Shown: in pieces, positions 1-6,967 of the stretch
Layout of the letters: every line of letters starts with the position of its first letter
Numbering within the stretch: position 1 is the stretch's first letter
NCBI GenBank assembly: GCA_050742455.1
Contig: JBOGIG010000083.1
Location: 1-9,721, forward strand
Reading direction: 5' to 3'
From: JBOGIG01 sp050742455
GTDB lineage: Bacteria > Actinomycetota > Acidimicrobiia > Acidimicrobiales > JBOGIG01
Length of the DNA: 9,721 nucleotides
Made by a program: the position numbers and the translations under genes
Notes under the pieces: model-generated
The model's input: the letters and a program-made list of their open reading frames with translations, nothing else
The model's database searches: none
Told to the model about the DNA's origin: nothing

Positions 1-34
1 CTAAGTCGCGCTGCCGTCTAAGTCAGCGCTGCCG
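1..34. repeat. Imperfect 17-bp tandem repeat downstream of pepP
   Basis: Two adjacent copies of a short unit, CTAAGTC-GCGCTGCCG (1-16) and CTAAGTCAGCGCTGCCG (18-34), differ by one inserted A and are separated by a single T. They lie in the non-coding stretch after the aminopeptidase stop codon. Nearby, CTAACCC occurs twice (53-59 and 64-70), the second containing the stop codon. No gene is supported in 1-63, and the short frames there are open only because of the shadow of the aminopeptidase gene. No stable hairpin followed by a T-run was found, so I do not call a terminator. Confidence 0.6.
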
Positions 35-63
35 GCCAAGGCGGCATACCGGCTAACCCACGC

Positions 64-1590
64 CTAACCCCGAAGTCCCGCCATCCAAGCTTCCACGTCG
101 TTGGGAGCAGTGGGCAGGGACGACGACAGCACGATGTGGCCATTTTCGGTAATGACCACGTCGTCCTCGATGCGAACGCCGATACCCCGATACTGGGGCG
201 GCACGCTGAGGTCGTCGGGCTGCAGGTAGCACCCAGGCTCCACCGTGATGACCATTCCCGGGGCCAGTTCCAGGTTGCGATGCTCGTTGCGAGCCGCCCC
301 ACAATCGTGGACGTCCAAGCCCAGCATGTGACTGGTCCCGTGCAGGGTGTATCGGACGTACCAGCGATTCTCCTCGTCGAGGGCATCTTCGGTGGAGCAG
401 GTGAGTATCCCGCGTTCCACCAACCATTCGGCCAGTACGGCCATGGCCGCCCGATGGGGATCCATAAAATTGTTGCCCGGCCGGCACTGATCCAATCCCG
501 CCCGCTGGGCTCGCCACACGGCCTCGTAGACATCACGCTGGGCCGGATCGAAGCGGCCTGACACCGGAATGGTTCTGGTCACGTCTGCGGTGTAGAGCTC
601 GGGACCCTCGACCCCGGCGTCCAACAGCAGCAGGGAACCAGGACGTACCGGACCGTCGTTGCGGGTCCAATGCAGGGTGCAGGCGTGAGCCCCACAGGCT
701 GCGATGGTCTCATAGCCGATGTCGTTGCCCTCGGTGCGAGCCCGGCGGTTGAACGTGCCCTCCACCCAGCGCTCCGAGTGGCTCTGGGCCTGGTCCAGGG
801 ACCGGACCACGTCCTCGAAAGCGATGGCAGTGGAATCGGCTGCGGCCTGTAGGCAGCCAATTTCATAGCCGTCCTTGATCAGGCGCAGTTCGGCCAAGGC
901 CAGAGCCAATTCGATGTCGGGCTGTGCGTCCGACGCGGCGACCCCGTCGCCCTGGCCGTCCAACGCAGTGGTCCCGTTGGGCTCGGCCGATGGCCCATCA
1001 GGGTTCGAAGCCGGCGCCACCAAGGCGTCGACTTCCCCGGCCATGCCCCTTAGAACGCGAACCCGGTCTCCTTCGCTGGCCTTGAGGGCGCCGGCCAGGT
1101 CAGACAACTCGGCCGTCCGAATTCCAAGAACAACCGAGGCTTCTTCCAGGCCCATCCGGGGGCCAACCCACAACTCGCCATAGCGGAAGTCAGTAAAGAA
1201 TCCCGGACCGCTGCGATCGGATCGCGGGGTGGCGTACAGGACTGACTCGTGACCTCCCGCCACCGGCGCCATGACGAGCACGGCATCGGGCTCGTGATAA
1301 CCGGTAAGCCAGGCAAAGTCCGAGCCAGGCCGGAAGCGGTAATCGGTGTCGTTGGCCCGGACCTTGAGCCCACCGGTCGGCACTACCAGCCATTCGCCGG
1401 GGAAACGGCGGGACAGGGCCTCCCGGTGCTGGGCAAGGCTGGCCACCCCATCTGACGGGATGGGATCGGTCGGCTCAGCGGCTGCCCAGCCCTGGGACAT
1501 AAATTCGATCAATGCCTCGGAGGGACCCTGGGGCGGTTCGACCACAGCGGGTACCTGGGCCAACGGAGCAGTGGATTCTTGGGTCACCAA
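64..1590 (-). CDS. pepP: Xaa-Pro aminopeptidase (aminopeptidase P, peptidase family M24B)
   Basis: This 508-residue protein should be a cytoplasmic dinuclear-metal peptidase that removes an N-terminal residue preceding proline. The N-terminal domain (about 51-190) has the family stretch RRFPGEWLVVPTG and NDTDYRFRPGSDFAWLTG. The pita-bread catalytic domain (about 228-485) keeps every expected metal ligand: D324 (LLLDAG), D336 (TADVTRT), H421 (GTSHMLGLDVHD), E451 (TVEPGCY) and E475 (GVRIEDD), plus H428. The two domains are joined by a Pro/Asn/Asp/Gly-rich linker (about 191-226) that looks longer than usual. The start is uncertain: TTG at 1590 or GTG at 1587 keeps the N-terminal extension (LIEFMSQGWAAAEP) that I recall from actinobacterial homologues, while ATG at 1500 would cut it. 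None has a clear Shine-Dalgarno sequence. It lies 53 bp after the GT-C gene and may be read from the same transcript, but it has no obvious role in glycan synthesis. Confidence 0.93.
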   Translation of the reverse strand: MVTQESTAPLAQVPAVVEPPQGPSEALIEFMSQGWAAAEPTDPIPSDGVASLAQHREALSRRFPGEWLVVPTGGLKVRANDTDYRFRPGSDFAWLTGYHEPDAVLVMAPVAGGHESVLYATPRSDRSGPGFFTDFRYGELWVGPRMGLEEASVVLGIRTAELSDLAGALKASEGDRVRVLRGMAGEVDALVAPASNPDGPSAEPNGTTALDGQGDGVAASDAQPDIELALALAELRLIKDGYEIGCLQAAADSTAIAFEDVVRSLDQAQSHSERWVEGTFNRRARTEGNDIGYETIAACGAHACTLHWTRNDGPVRPGSLLLLDAGVEGPELYTADVTRTIPVSGRFDPAQRDVYEAVWRAQRAGLDQCRPGNNFMDPHRAAMAVLAEWLVERGILTCSTEDALDEENRWYVRYTLHGTSHMLGLDVHDCGAARNEHRNLELAPGMVITVEPGCYLQPDDLSVPPQYRGIGVRIEDDVVITENGHIVLSSSLPTAPNDVEAWMAGLRG

Positions 1591-1643
1591 CAGAAATGCT
1601 AGCCACTATCGCCGCGAGGAAAGGCGGGGCGGCGTCAGGCGCC

Positions 1644-3686
1644 TCAACCGGGAAGGCGGGCGTAGACCACCGAGGCCGGGTCCCGGAATGCCGGCGCCCA
1701 ACCGCTCGGTGGCTGCCAACCCGAGGGCTTACCCGGGGAAGGACCCAAACCCACGACGATCACTGCGGGGTTCATCTGGGCCAGCTTCTGGTTCAGTTCG
1801 GCCGCCGAGCCCACAGGTTGGTCATGTGGCGATGGCCCATCACCGATGACCGACAGATGGTGATCCAGATGGGGACCCAGGGCGTTTCGCACGTTGGGCA
1901 GGCCGACCAGAAGGACGGTTCCCCTGCTCTGCCCGGACATGGCCAGGGCCAGCCCAACGGGATCGGAACTTCCAGGTCCGGGAAGGGCGGACAATACGAG
2001 GCCACCCGCCACCACCAGGGCTGCGGCCCCAACCAACCCGCCAACGGCCCGTGGCCTTAGCCCTTGTCCATGGCGGGCTCGGGACCACGAGGTTACGCCT
2101 ATCGCGGCCAGTACAACCAGGGCGATGCCCAAGGCGCCGGCCACGGCGTGAATGTTCACGTTCAAATCAGGACGGAAGGACGGCCCTTGAACCACCTTGT
2201 ACAGGTCATAGATCAAGGTGGGAACGGCAATGATCACCAGTACCAGGCGGGGCATGAACACCGCCATGGCCGCGGCCATTAGGACGAAGGGAAAGGCGTA
2301 GCGCAGCTGGGAGGCAATGAGGAACGGGACTCCGGTTGGACCGCCGCCCGTGTAGGGAGTGGCCAGATAGGCGAGGAAGGAGAAGGCGGCGAGGATCACA
2401 ACGGCCACCACTACCGGGTCACGGCGAGGACCATCTGCCTCAGCATCGGCGGCGGGGGGCTCCCACCAGGCCAATTGGGGATGGACCACCCGCCATAGTG
2501 CGACGAGGGAACCGAGGGCCAAGATGATCAGAACGGGACCGTAGAGCTGACGGGCCAAGGTGGCCCAGTTGCCCACTATGTGAGCATGACCCCGAAGCAC
2601 GTGGTAGGCCATCGAATCCTTGTAGACGGTGAGGGGGCCCTTGGCCCCCACGAAGAGGGTGTGACCGGCCACCGCCACACCCTTGGGGAAGATGGGGTTG
2701 CCCACCACAATCCAGTCCCGTATGAACCAAAATGCGCTCAGGGCCGCTCCCGAGCCCACCATGATCAAACCGTCAGCCAGCCTGCGGCGCCGGGGGATGA
2801 GGACTATGAACATGACCACGGCGCCGATTGCGGGAAGCAGGGCCGGATCCTTGGCCCCGACCCCAAGACCGAGGGCCAGTCCGGCCAGCACCACCCAGCG
2901 CTGTTCTCCCCGACGGTGCACTGCCACCAGAGCCAGGGCCACCCCGGTCACCACCCCTCCGGCGGCCAGCAGATCGGTCATGAGACTGTGAACCTGGGTA
3001 GAAAACGAAATGGGCGAGGCGAGGAAACAGATGGCGGCAAGGGCCCCGGGCCAGGCCCGGCCGCGCAGCTCTCGCGCCAGCAGCGCCGTGCCCAGAACAC
3101 ACAAGACCCCGAACACGATCGGGGCCAGGTAGGCCAGGGTGTCGTCGTGGGTGGGCAGCATCAGCCACAGACCGGTGATCTCGCCGTTGCTCGGATAGCC
3201 GTTGGTGAAGTAGCCGGGGATGGACAAGGGCAGGTTCCACAGCGATCCGGTCCTCATCCAAAAGGCGGCGTTGGGCAGGTGGTACTGGGCCGTATCGGAC
3301 TCCAAAGAACGACCCGACAGGCTGAGAGCCACCGCCAGGGCGCCGAACCCCAGACCGATGAGACCGGTGACCACTCCAGCCGGTGATATCCGACGGCTCC
3401 GGGTAGCCAATCGGGGGGCGGCGTCTACCGTCTTGAGCACCACTACGGCCACTAACACGTGTAGAGCCAGGACTGACCATCGGGAGATGATGGTGGCGAT
3501 GCCCAGCACCTGGATCACGGCCACTATCTGGACCAGGGCCAGCAACAGTCCAACGGTGGCCCGTTCCAGACCGGCGCCGGCGGCGGGGGAAATACGACGG
3601 GCCAGACGCACCGACACCAAGACGATTGCCGTCAACTCCACCACCAGGACCACGGCGGCGACCAACCCAGAGCCGAGGGACAGCAT
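1644..3686 (-). CDS. Polytopic GT-C fold glycosyltransferase (GT39/PMT_2-like)
   Basis: A 680-residue membrane protein with roughly a dozen hydrophobic helices (from 8-27 and 45-63 through 515-532 and 548-567). GT-C enzymes transfer a sugar from a polyprenyl-phosphate donor to an acceptor on the outer face of the membrane. Features seen are an early loop with an acidic residue and DTAQYHLP (131-138, with D131, Y135 and H136), GAKDPALLP (277-285), RDWIVVGNPIFP (323-334) and QLRYAFPF (460-467), in the usual GT39-type order. After the last helix about 110 residues remain; a stretch with the pattern GTVLLVGLPNV (589-599) and AVIVVGLG (641-648) suggests a small alpha/beta domain outside the membrane. 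ATG at 3686 shares one base with the methyltransferase stop (TGATG), which supports this start and translational coupling. Donor and acceptor are unknown. It could also be annotated only as a hypothetical membrane protein. Confidence 0.8.
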   Translation of the reverse strand: MLSLGSGLVAAVVLVVELTAIVLVSVRLARRISPAAGAGLERATVGLLLALVQIVAVIQVLGIATIISRWSVLALHVLVAVVVLKTVDAAPRLATRSRRISPAGVVTGLIGLGFGALAVALSLSGRSLESDTAQYHLPNAAFWMRTGSLWNLPLSIPGYFTNGYPSNGEITGLWLMLPTHDDTLAYLAPIVFGVLCVLGTALLARELRGRAWPGALAAICFLASPISFSTQVHSLMTDLLAAGGVVTGVALALVAVHRRGEQRWVVLAGLALGLGVGAKDPALLPAIGAVVMFIVLIPRRRRLADGLIMVGSGAALSAFWFIRDWIVVGNPIFPKGVAVAGHTLFVGAKGPLTVYKDSMAYHVLRGHAHIVGNWATLARQLYGPVLIILALGSLVALWRVVHPQLAWWEPPAADAEADGPRRDPVVVAVVILAAFSFLAYLATPYTGGGPTGVPFLIASQLRYAFPFVLMAAAMAVFMPRLVLVIIAVPTLIYDLYKVVQGPSFRPDLNVNIHAVAGALGIALVVLAAIGVTSWSRARHGQGLRPRAVGGLVGAAALVVAGGLVLSALPGPGSSDPVGLALAMSGQSRGTVLLVGLPNVRNALGPHLDHHLSVIGDGPSPHDQPVGSAAELNQKLAQMNPAVIVVGLGPSPGKPSGWQPPSGWAPAFRDPASVVYARLPG

Positions 3687-4549
3687 CAGTGCGGCCCTAC
3701 CCGGGCGCGTGAGGTCGGATCGATGCCGAGGTGGGAGGCATGTCGGCCTGGAGCCGACTCCAGGCGGGCATAAAGGTCATTACCGATCAGGTAGCGCAAT
3801 GGCCTTACTCCCCCCACCCGGCCGGCCAGTCGGGCGACCGAGCTGGACGTCAGGTCCTCGGTCCAGTCGCTGGCCCCGGAGCGAAGCACGTCGGGATCCA
3901 CCCACACCGAGCCGGACAGTCCGGCTTGGCGGATCAGACGGCGCAGCCCGATGGGACTCAGCTCGTTCGGATGCATTTCGCCCCGTCGGGACTGATAATC
4001 CCCAATGCGGTCAGCCAGTGCCTTCTTGCCCGCCAACCTGAGCACCACCCGGGCCATCGGCATGAGCCCCATGGAGAACCACCGGTTGGGCGAGGTGTGG
4101 ACCAGCGCCAGGCCATCACCGGCCAGCACGCGACCCACTTCTTTGAGGGCGCCAACTCCCATGTCCCAGGGAAGATGCTCGATGACATCACCCATGAGGA
4201 CCCGGTCGAAGCAGGCTGGACGAAATGGCAGGGCAGTGGCGTCGCCGCGCAGGATCCCTCCAACTCCGGCCACGCCCTCGGTACGGGTCCGGGCCAGGCG
4301 CACGGCGGCGGCGGCATAGTCGATCCCAACCACCCGCACCCCCCGACCAGCCAGCTCAGCCAGGACCTCACCCCGGCCGCAGCCCAGGTCCAGCACCCGT
4401 TGGCCTGGTTTGGCATCAAGGAGGTCCAACTCCTTGTGCTTGATGGCCGATATCCGCCCCTCGGAAAACGAGCCGTAGCCCTCACATGCATCGGACAAGA
4501 AGTAGTCCTCGGTATAGACCTCACTAGGCACCGGTGCCGCCTTGGTCAC
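3686..4549 (-). CDS. Class I SAM-dependent methyltransferase (Methyltransf_11 type)
   Basis: A 287-residue soluble protein with a Rossmann methyltransferase core. Motif I is VLDLGCGRGE (52-61), the acidic end of strand 2 is D77 (VVGIDYA), D103 lies in GDATALPF, and the post-motif block is GDVIEHLP (120-127) followed by LVHTSPNRW. The N-terminal YTEDYF (12-17) is typical of methyltransferases in surface-glycan clusters. The last 100 residues form an accessory region that may shape the substrate pocket. The start is GTG at 4549, inside the third copy of a 17-bp repeat, with AGGGGG (4560-4555) five bases upstream as a plausible ribosome binding site. The gene follows the zinc-ribbon methyltransferase after 30 bp and overlaps the GT-C gene by one base. 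The methyl acceptor is unknown; a sugar or lipid-linked intermediate is inferred from neighbours only. Confidence 0.88.
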   Translation of the reverse strand: MTKAAPVPSEVYTEDYFLSDACEGYGSFSEGRISAIKHKELDLLDAKPGQRVLDLGCGRGEVLAELAGRGVRVVGIDYAAAAVRLARTRTEGVAGVGGILRGDATALPFRPACFDRVLMGDVIEHLPWDMGVGALKEVGRVLAGDGLALVHTSPNRWFSMGLMPMARVVLRLAGKKALADRIGDYQSRRGEMHPNELSPIGLRRLIRQAGLSGSVWVDPDVLRSGASDWTEDLTSSSVARLAGRVGGVRPLRYLIGNDLYARLESAPGRHASHLGIDPTSRARVGPH

Positions 4550-4583
4550 AGTGGCCCCCTGGTCACAGTGGCCCCCTGGTCAC
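4546..4583 (-). promoter_or_regulatory. Possible termination-reinitiation relay of two 6-codon mini-ORFs
   Basis: GTG at 4583 overlaps the upstream gene's stop (4582-4580) and opens GTG-ACC-AGG-GGG-CCA-CTG-TGA, ending at 4563. That TGA overlaps GTG at 4566, which opens an identical mini-ORF ending at 4546. This second TGA overlaps GTG at 4549, the start of the downstream methyltransferase. The encoded peptide would be MTRGPL. The layout is read directly from the sequence. That ribosomes use it to reinitiate is inference, and the repeat may be neutral. Confidence 0.4.
4555..4560 (-). promoter_or_regulatory. G-rich ribosome binding site for the GTG start at 4549
   Basis: On the minus strand AGGGGG lies five bases before GTG at 4549, separated by CCACT. 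It is only a partial Shine-Dalgarno match. It is part of the 17-bp repeat, and an identical G-run precedes GTG at 4566 at the same distance. Confidence 0.4.
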
Positions 4584-5572
4584 AGTGGCGCCTTGGGACC
4601 GTTGTGCGAGGCAGGCCGCATCCGGGTCAACATGGCCAGTCGGTCCCTGAAGTCGGGAGCCACAAGGCGATCGGACTGGCCCGCCAGCTTGACCGCCCCC
4701 ACGGCCACGCGGTCCAGGGTGGTGCTGTAGCCTCCCAATCTTTCGGCGTAGTAGCGCGCCGAGAACACCTTGGCATGGGTGCCTTGCCACATAACGTCGA
4801 AGCCCATCTCGTCCAACAGTCGGGTCATGGACGAGACGCTGAAGTACTGAAGGTGCATGGGAAGGACGGACCACCAACGCCGGCCCATGGCCCGGGCCAG
4901 GACACTGCCGGCGTCAGGTACGGTGAGCCACAGCCCCCCGCTCGGCTCCAGCAGGGTCCTGACCCGGGCCAAGGCGGCCCGTGGATCAGCCAGGTGCTCG
5001 AGCACGTCGGTCATGACGACCAGCCGGTGGGCGCCTGCGGGCAGATCGTGGTCGTTCAACTCGGCGGTGCACACATCCATATGGCGCGACCGGGCTCGAG
5101 TCGAGGCCCACGCCGAGGGTTCGACACCGTGGGTGCGCCAGCCCCGCTCGGCCGCGGCCACCAGGAAGGAGCCGGTCCAACAGCCCAGGTCACAAACCAG
5201 TCCAGGACGGAAATGCTCTTCGATCCGGGCCAGGTCACGTCGAGCCGTCTCGATCTGGCCTTCCTCCTCGCGCACCGACACCGGATCGGCGGCCTCGGCG
5301 TAGGCGGCCGAGACCTGGACCGAAGACGGCATCTGGTCGACAAAGCCATGTCCACAACGCCGGCATTCCACGATCGATCCGGTGGCCGAGCCGAAACGCT
5401 CTGCGCTGGGTCTAAAAGCCTGGGCACTTACTCCCTGCTCGCTACCTGTGGTCGGCATCACATGGCGCATCCGAGCACCCTTGCTGTCACACACCGGACA
5501 GGTCGCCTCAACCACTCCAGTATCGGGCCTTTGGTGGCCGAGCAGGAATTCCCGGCGGGACTGTGGGTTCAC
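4580..5572 (-). CDS. Zinc-ribbon SAM-dependent methyltransferase (Methyltransf_23 type)
   Basis: This 330-residue protein combines an N-terminal metal-binding knuckle, C25-P-V-C28 and C70-R-R-C73, with a class I methyltransferase core. Motif I is DLGCWTGSF (128-136), the strand 2 acidic residue is E151 (THGVEPS), and TDVLEHL (188-194) is the post-motif block. A later segment around RRWWSVLPMHLQYFS is typical of Methyltransf_23 proteins. Paired CxxC motifs also occur in deoxysugar C-methyltransferases (TylC3 type), but this protein lacks room for their extra C-terminal domain. I chose GTG at 5572 because it overlaps the oxidoreductase stop as GTGA and retains the first CxxC; the first downstream ATG (5470) would remove it. 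The frame stays open to 5842, but that extension overlaps the oxidoreductase gene and looks like shadow sequence. The likely substrate is a sugar or other small molecule of the cluster; this is not demonstrated. Confidence 0.87.
   Translation of the reverse strand: MNPQSRREFLLGHQRPDTGVVEATCPVCDSKGARMRHVMPTTGSEQGVSAQAFRPSAERFGSATGSIVECRRCGHGFVDQMPSSVQVSAAYAEAADPVSVREEEGQIETARRDLARIEEHFRPGLVCDLGCWTGSFLVAAAERGWRTHGVEPSAWASTRARSRHMDVCTAELNDHDLPAGAHRLVVMTDVLEHLADPRAALARVRTLLEPSGGLWLTVPDAGSVLARAMGRRWWSVLPMHLQYFSVSSMTRLLDEMGFDVMWQGTHAKVFSARYYAERLGGYSTTLDRVAVGAVKLAGQSDRLVAPDFRDRLAMLTRMRPASHNGPKAPL
5569..5572 (-). promoter_or_regulatory. GTGA stop/start overlap coupling oxidoreductase to methyltransferase
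   Basis: The oxidoreductase stop TGA (5571-5569) and the methyltransferase start GTG (5572-5570) share bases as GTGA. No clear Shine-Dalgarno sequence precedes the GTG (the upstream bases are CCACCAACCCGGC), so translation probably depends on ribosomes finishing the upstream gene. Confidence 0.7.
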
Positions 5573-6939
5573 GCCGGGTTGGTGGCCAGGGCGTGGTCGG
5601 CCAGGATGAACTCGGCCGTCTCGGTCGCCGTCCGGATCCCTTCGCTCATGCCCCGGTCCTGGGGGTAGATATTGGCCGTCGTGGAAAGGTACAGGCCCGA
5701 GATGTGGCTGCGCCGGGGCGGGATGGCATCCAGATAGCCCAGGTGGACCAGAGGTGCGGCATAAGGAGTGCGGAAGGGGTGGACCCCGAGCACGTCGGAC
5801 GGGCCCAGCACCGGGAATCTCTCCCGCAACAGTCCAACCCAACGATCTGCCTCGGACCGAGGGTCGACGGTCGCCACATCCTCGTCAGCCGTGAAGTAAC
5901 GGCTCAGATAGACCACTCGACGCCCTCCGTAGTCCTGGCTCGGTACCAGGTTTGTGTGCTCGATAATGCCACCGAATGGTAGTTGAGCGTCACATACGTT
6001 TACCCAGTACACGTCTCCCAAAGGACGGGCCAATTCCAACACCACACACAGGGCGCCGAGGCCGGCGCTGGCCAACCACCGAGGATCGGCTTGTCCCTGT
6101 TCCACCAGCCCGGCCAAGCGGGGCAAGGCGCCGGTGTACATCACGGCATCGGCGGGCAATGTTTCGCCCGAGCTCAACTCCACGCCCGTGACCCCGGAAC
6201 CGTCGGTGACGATGCGCGACGCCAATGTCCCGGTTCGGACGTCAACGCCGGTGCTGCCAAGCGCCACGGCCAACGCATCGAACAACTGCCGGAATCCCCC
6301 TCGCATGTAACCGAGCAGCTCTCCCTTCTTGCGCCCTTCGCTCGAAGACTTCCTTCCCCGAGCCGCCGAGCTTCCCCGTGCCCCCGAGCGCTGCTGGAGG
6401 CGGCCCCACATCCACGCCGCTGGAACATCGGGCGCGGCCGACCCAAACTTTTGATGAAGGAGCGGGTCCCACACCACCTCGGTGACCCGAGGGCCGGTGA
6501 CCGAGGCCAGCCAATCTCGTGCCCGCACCTGGTCCAGGCGTTCCCAATCCTTCTCCCGGGCCAGACGAAGAGCGCCCACGCCCGCCCGTAACCGGTCGGC
6601 CAGAGCCAGCGGCTTGAAGGCCAACAGGTCCTTCGGAGTGGTGAAGGGCCACACCTTGTCCTGGGTGTACACACCCATGGAACCAGGGAGCCAATCCAGC
6701 CGATGGGCCAAGCCCATCTCCCCGATGAGAGAGATGACGTGACTCTCGTGGGGAAACACGTGATGGTAGAAGCACTCAATGGGTGTGCCGGCGACCTCCA
6801 AGCTGACCACCAGGCCGCCCAACGCCTCCCCCGCTTCCAGCAGGGTGACCTCTGCCCCGGCTTGACCCAGACGCAAGGCAGCCGCCGCCCCTCCGATCCC
6901 TCCGCCGACGACTACAACCTTGAGGCTCACCGGCGCCAC
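5569..6939 (-). CDS. FAD-dependent oxidoreductase, amine-oxidase / UDP-galactopyranose-mutase-like
   Basis: A 456-residue flavoprotein of the glutathione-reductase-like fold. It begins with the dinucleotide-binding motif GGGIGG (12-17) and E35 at the end of strand 2 (VTLLEAG), then GG at 41-42. FYHHVFP (57-63) and the C-terminal FAD motif LSTTANIYPQDRGMSEGI (418-435, with D428-R429-G430) place it with the protoporphyrinogen-oxidase-like proteins often found beside glycosyltransferases. A basic Ser/Arg/Gly-rich loop (about 183-206) precedes LGYMRGGFRQL, where the family usually has a variable insertion. The start is GTG at 6939 or GTG at 6930 (giving MSLKVVVVGGG); neither has a good ribosome binding site. 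It starts 28 bp after the GT2 gene and overlaps the next gene by 4 bp. The reaction is unknown: candidates are sugar ring rearrangement or oxidation of a sugar or a polyprenyl lipid. It is not a credible heme-synthesis gene in this context. Confidence 0.85.
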   Translation of the reverse strand: MAPVSLKVVVVGGGIGGAAAALRLGQAGAEVTLLEAGEALGGLVVSLEVAGTPIECFYHHVFPHESHVISLIGEMGLAHRLDWLPGSMGVYTQDKVWPFTTPKDLLAFKPLALADRLRAGVGALRLAREKDWERLDQVRARDWLASVTGPRVTEVVWDPLLHQKFGSAAPDVPAAWMWGRLQQRSGARGSSAARGRKSSSEGRKKGELLGYMRGGFRQLFDALAVALGSTGVDVRTGTLASRIVTDGSGVTGVELSSGETLPADAVMYTGALPRLAGLVEQGQADPRWLASAGLGALCVVLELARPLGDVYWVNVCDAQLPFGGIIEHTNLVPSQDYGGRRVVYLSRYFTADEDVATVDPRSEADRWVGLLRERFPVLGPSDVLGVHPFRTPYAAPLVHLGYLDAIPPRRSHISGLYLSTTANIYPQDRGMSEGIRTATETAEFILADHALATNPA

Positions 6940-6967
6940 GCCGGATCGGAGCCCGCCGACCCGCGGA

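Larger units (their letters stand above)
4543..4590. repeat. 17-bp tandem repeat (2.8 copies) carrying stop/start overlaps
   Basis: On the plus strand the unit TGGTCACAGTGGCCCCC occurs at 4543-4559 and 4560-4576, with a third partial copy from 4577 that matches for 13 bases and diverges at 4590. On the coding (minus) strand it reads CCACTGTGACCAGGGGG. The stop codon of the zinc-ribbon methyltransferase (4582-4580) lies in the first copy transcribed and the start codon of the next methyltransferase (4549) in the last. Every copy contains GTGA, so a TGA stop and a GTG start overlap in each, and every GTG except the first is preceded by a G-run. Confidence 0.9.

Noticed and set aside
1591..1643. 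Terminator between the GT-C and pepP genes
   Set aside because: GGCGCCTGACGCC offers only a four-base stem with no T-run after it, too weak to call.
2580..3386. 268-codon plus-strand open frame
   Set aside because: Antisense shadow of the GT-C gene, with a hydrophilic His/Gly/Gln-rich composition and no motif.
4543..4590. CRISPR-like array
   Set aside because: The 17-bp units are directly adjacent without spacers and there are fewer than three full copies, so this is a simple tandem repeat.
3731..5668. 645-codon open frame on the plus strand
   Set aside because: It lies antisense to the two methyltransferase genes and the junction repeat, is rich in Gly, His, Gln and Pro without any recognisable domain, and is explained by the third-position GC bias of the real genes.
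5573..5842. 90-residue N-terminal extension of the zinc-ribbon methyltransferase
   Set aside because: It would overlap the oxidoreductase by about 270 bp, is Pro/Arg/Gly-rich shadow sequence, and GTG 5572 with its GTGA overlap explains the start.
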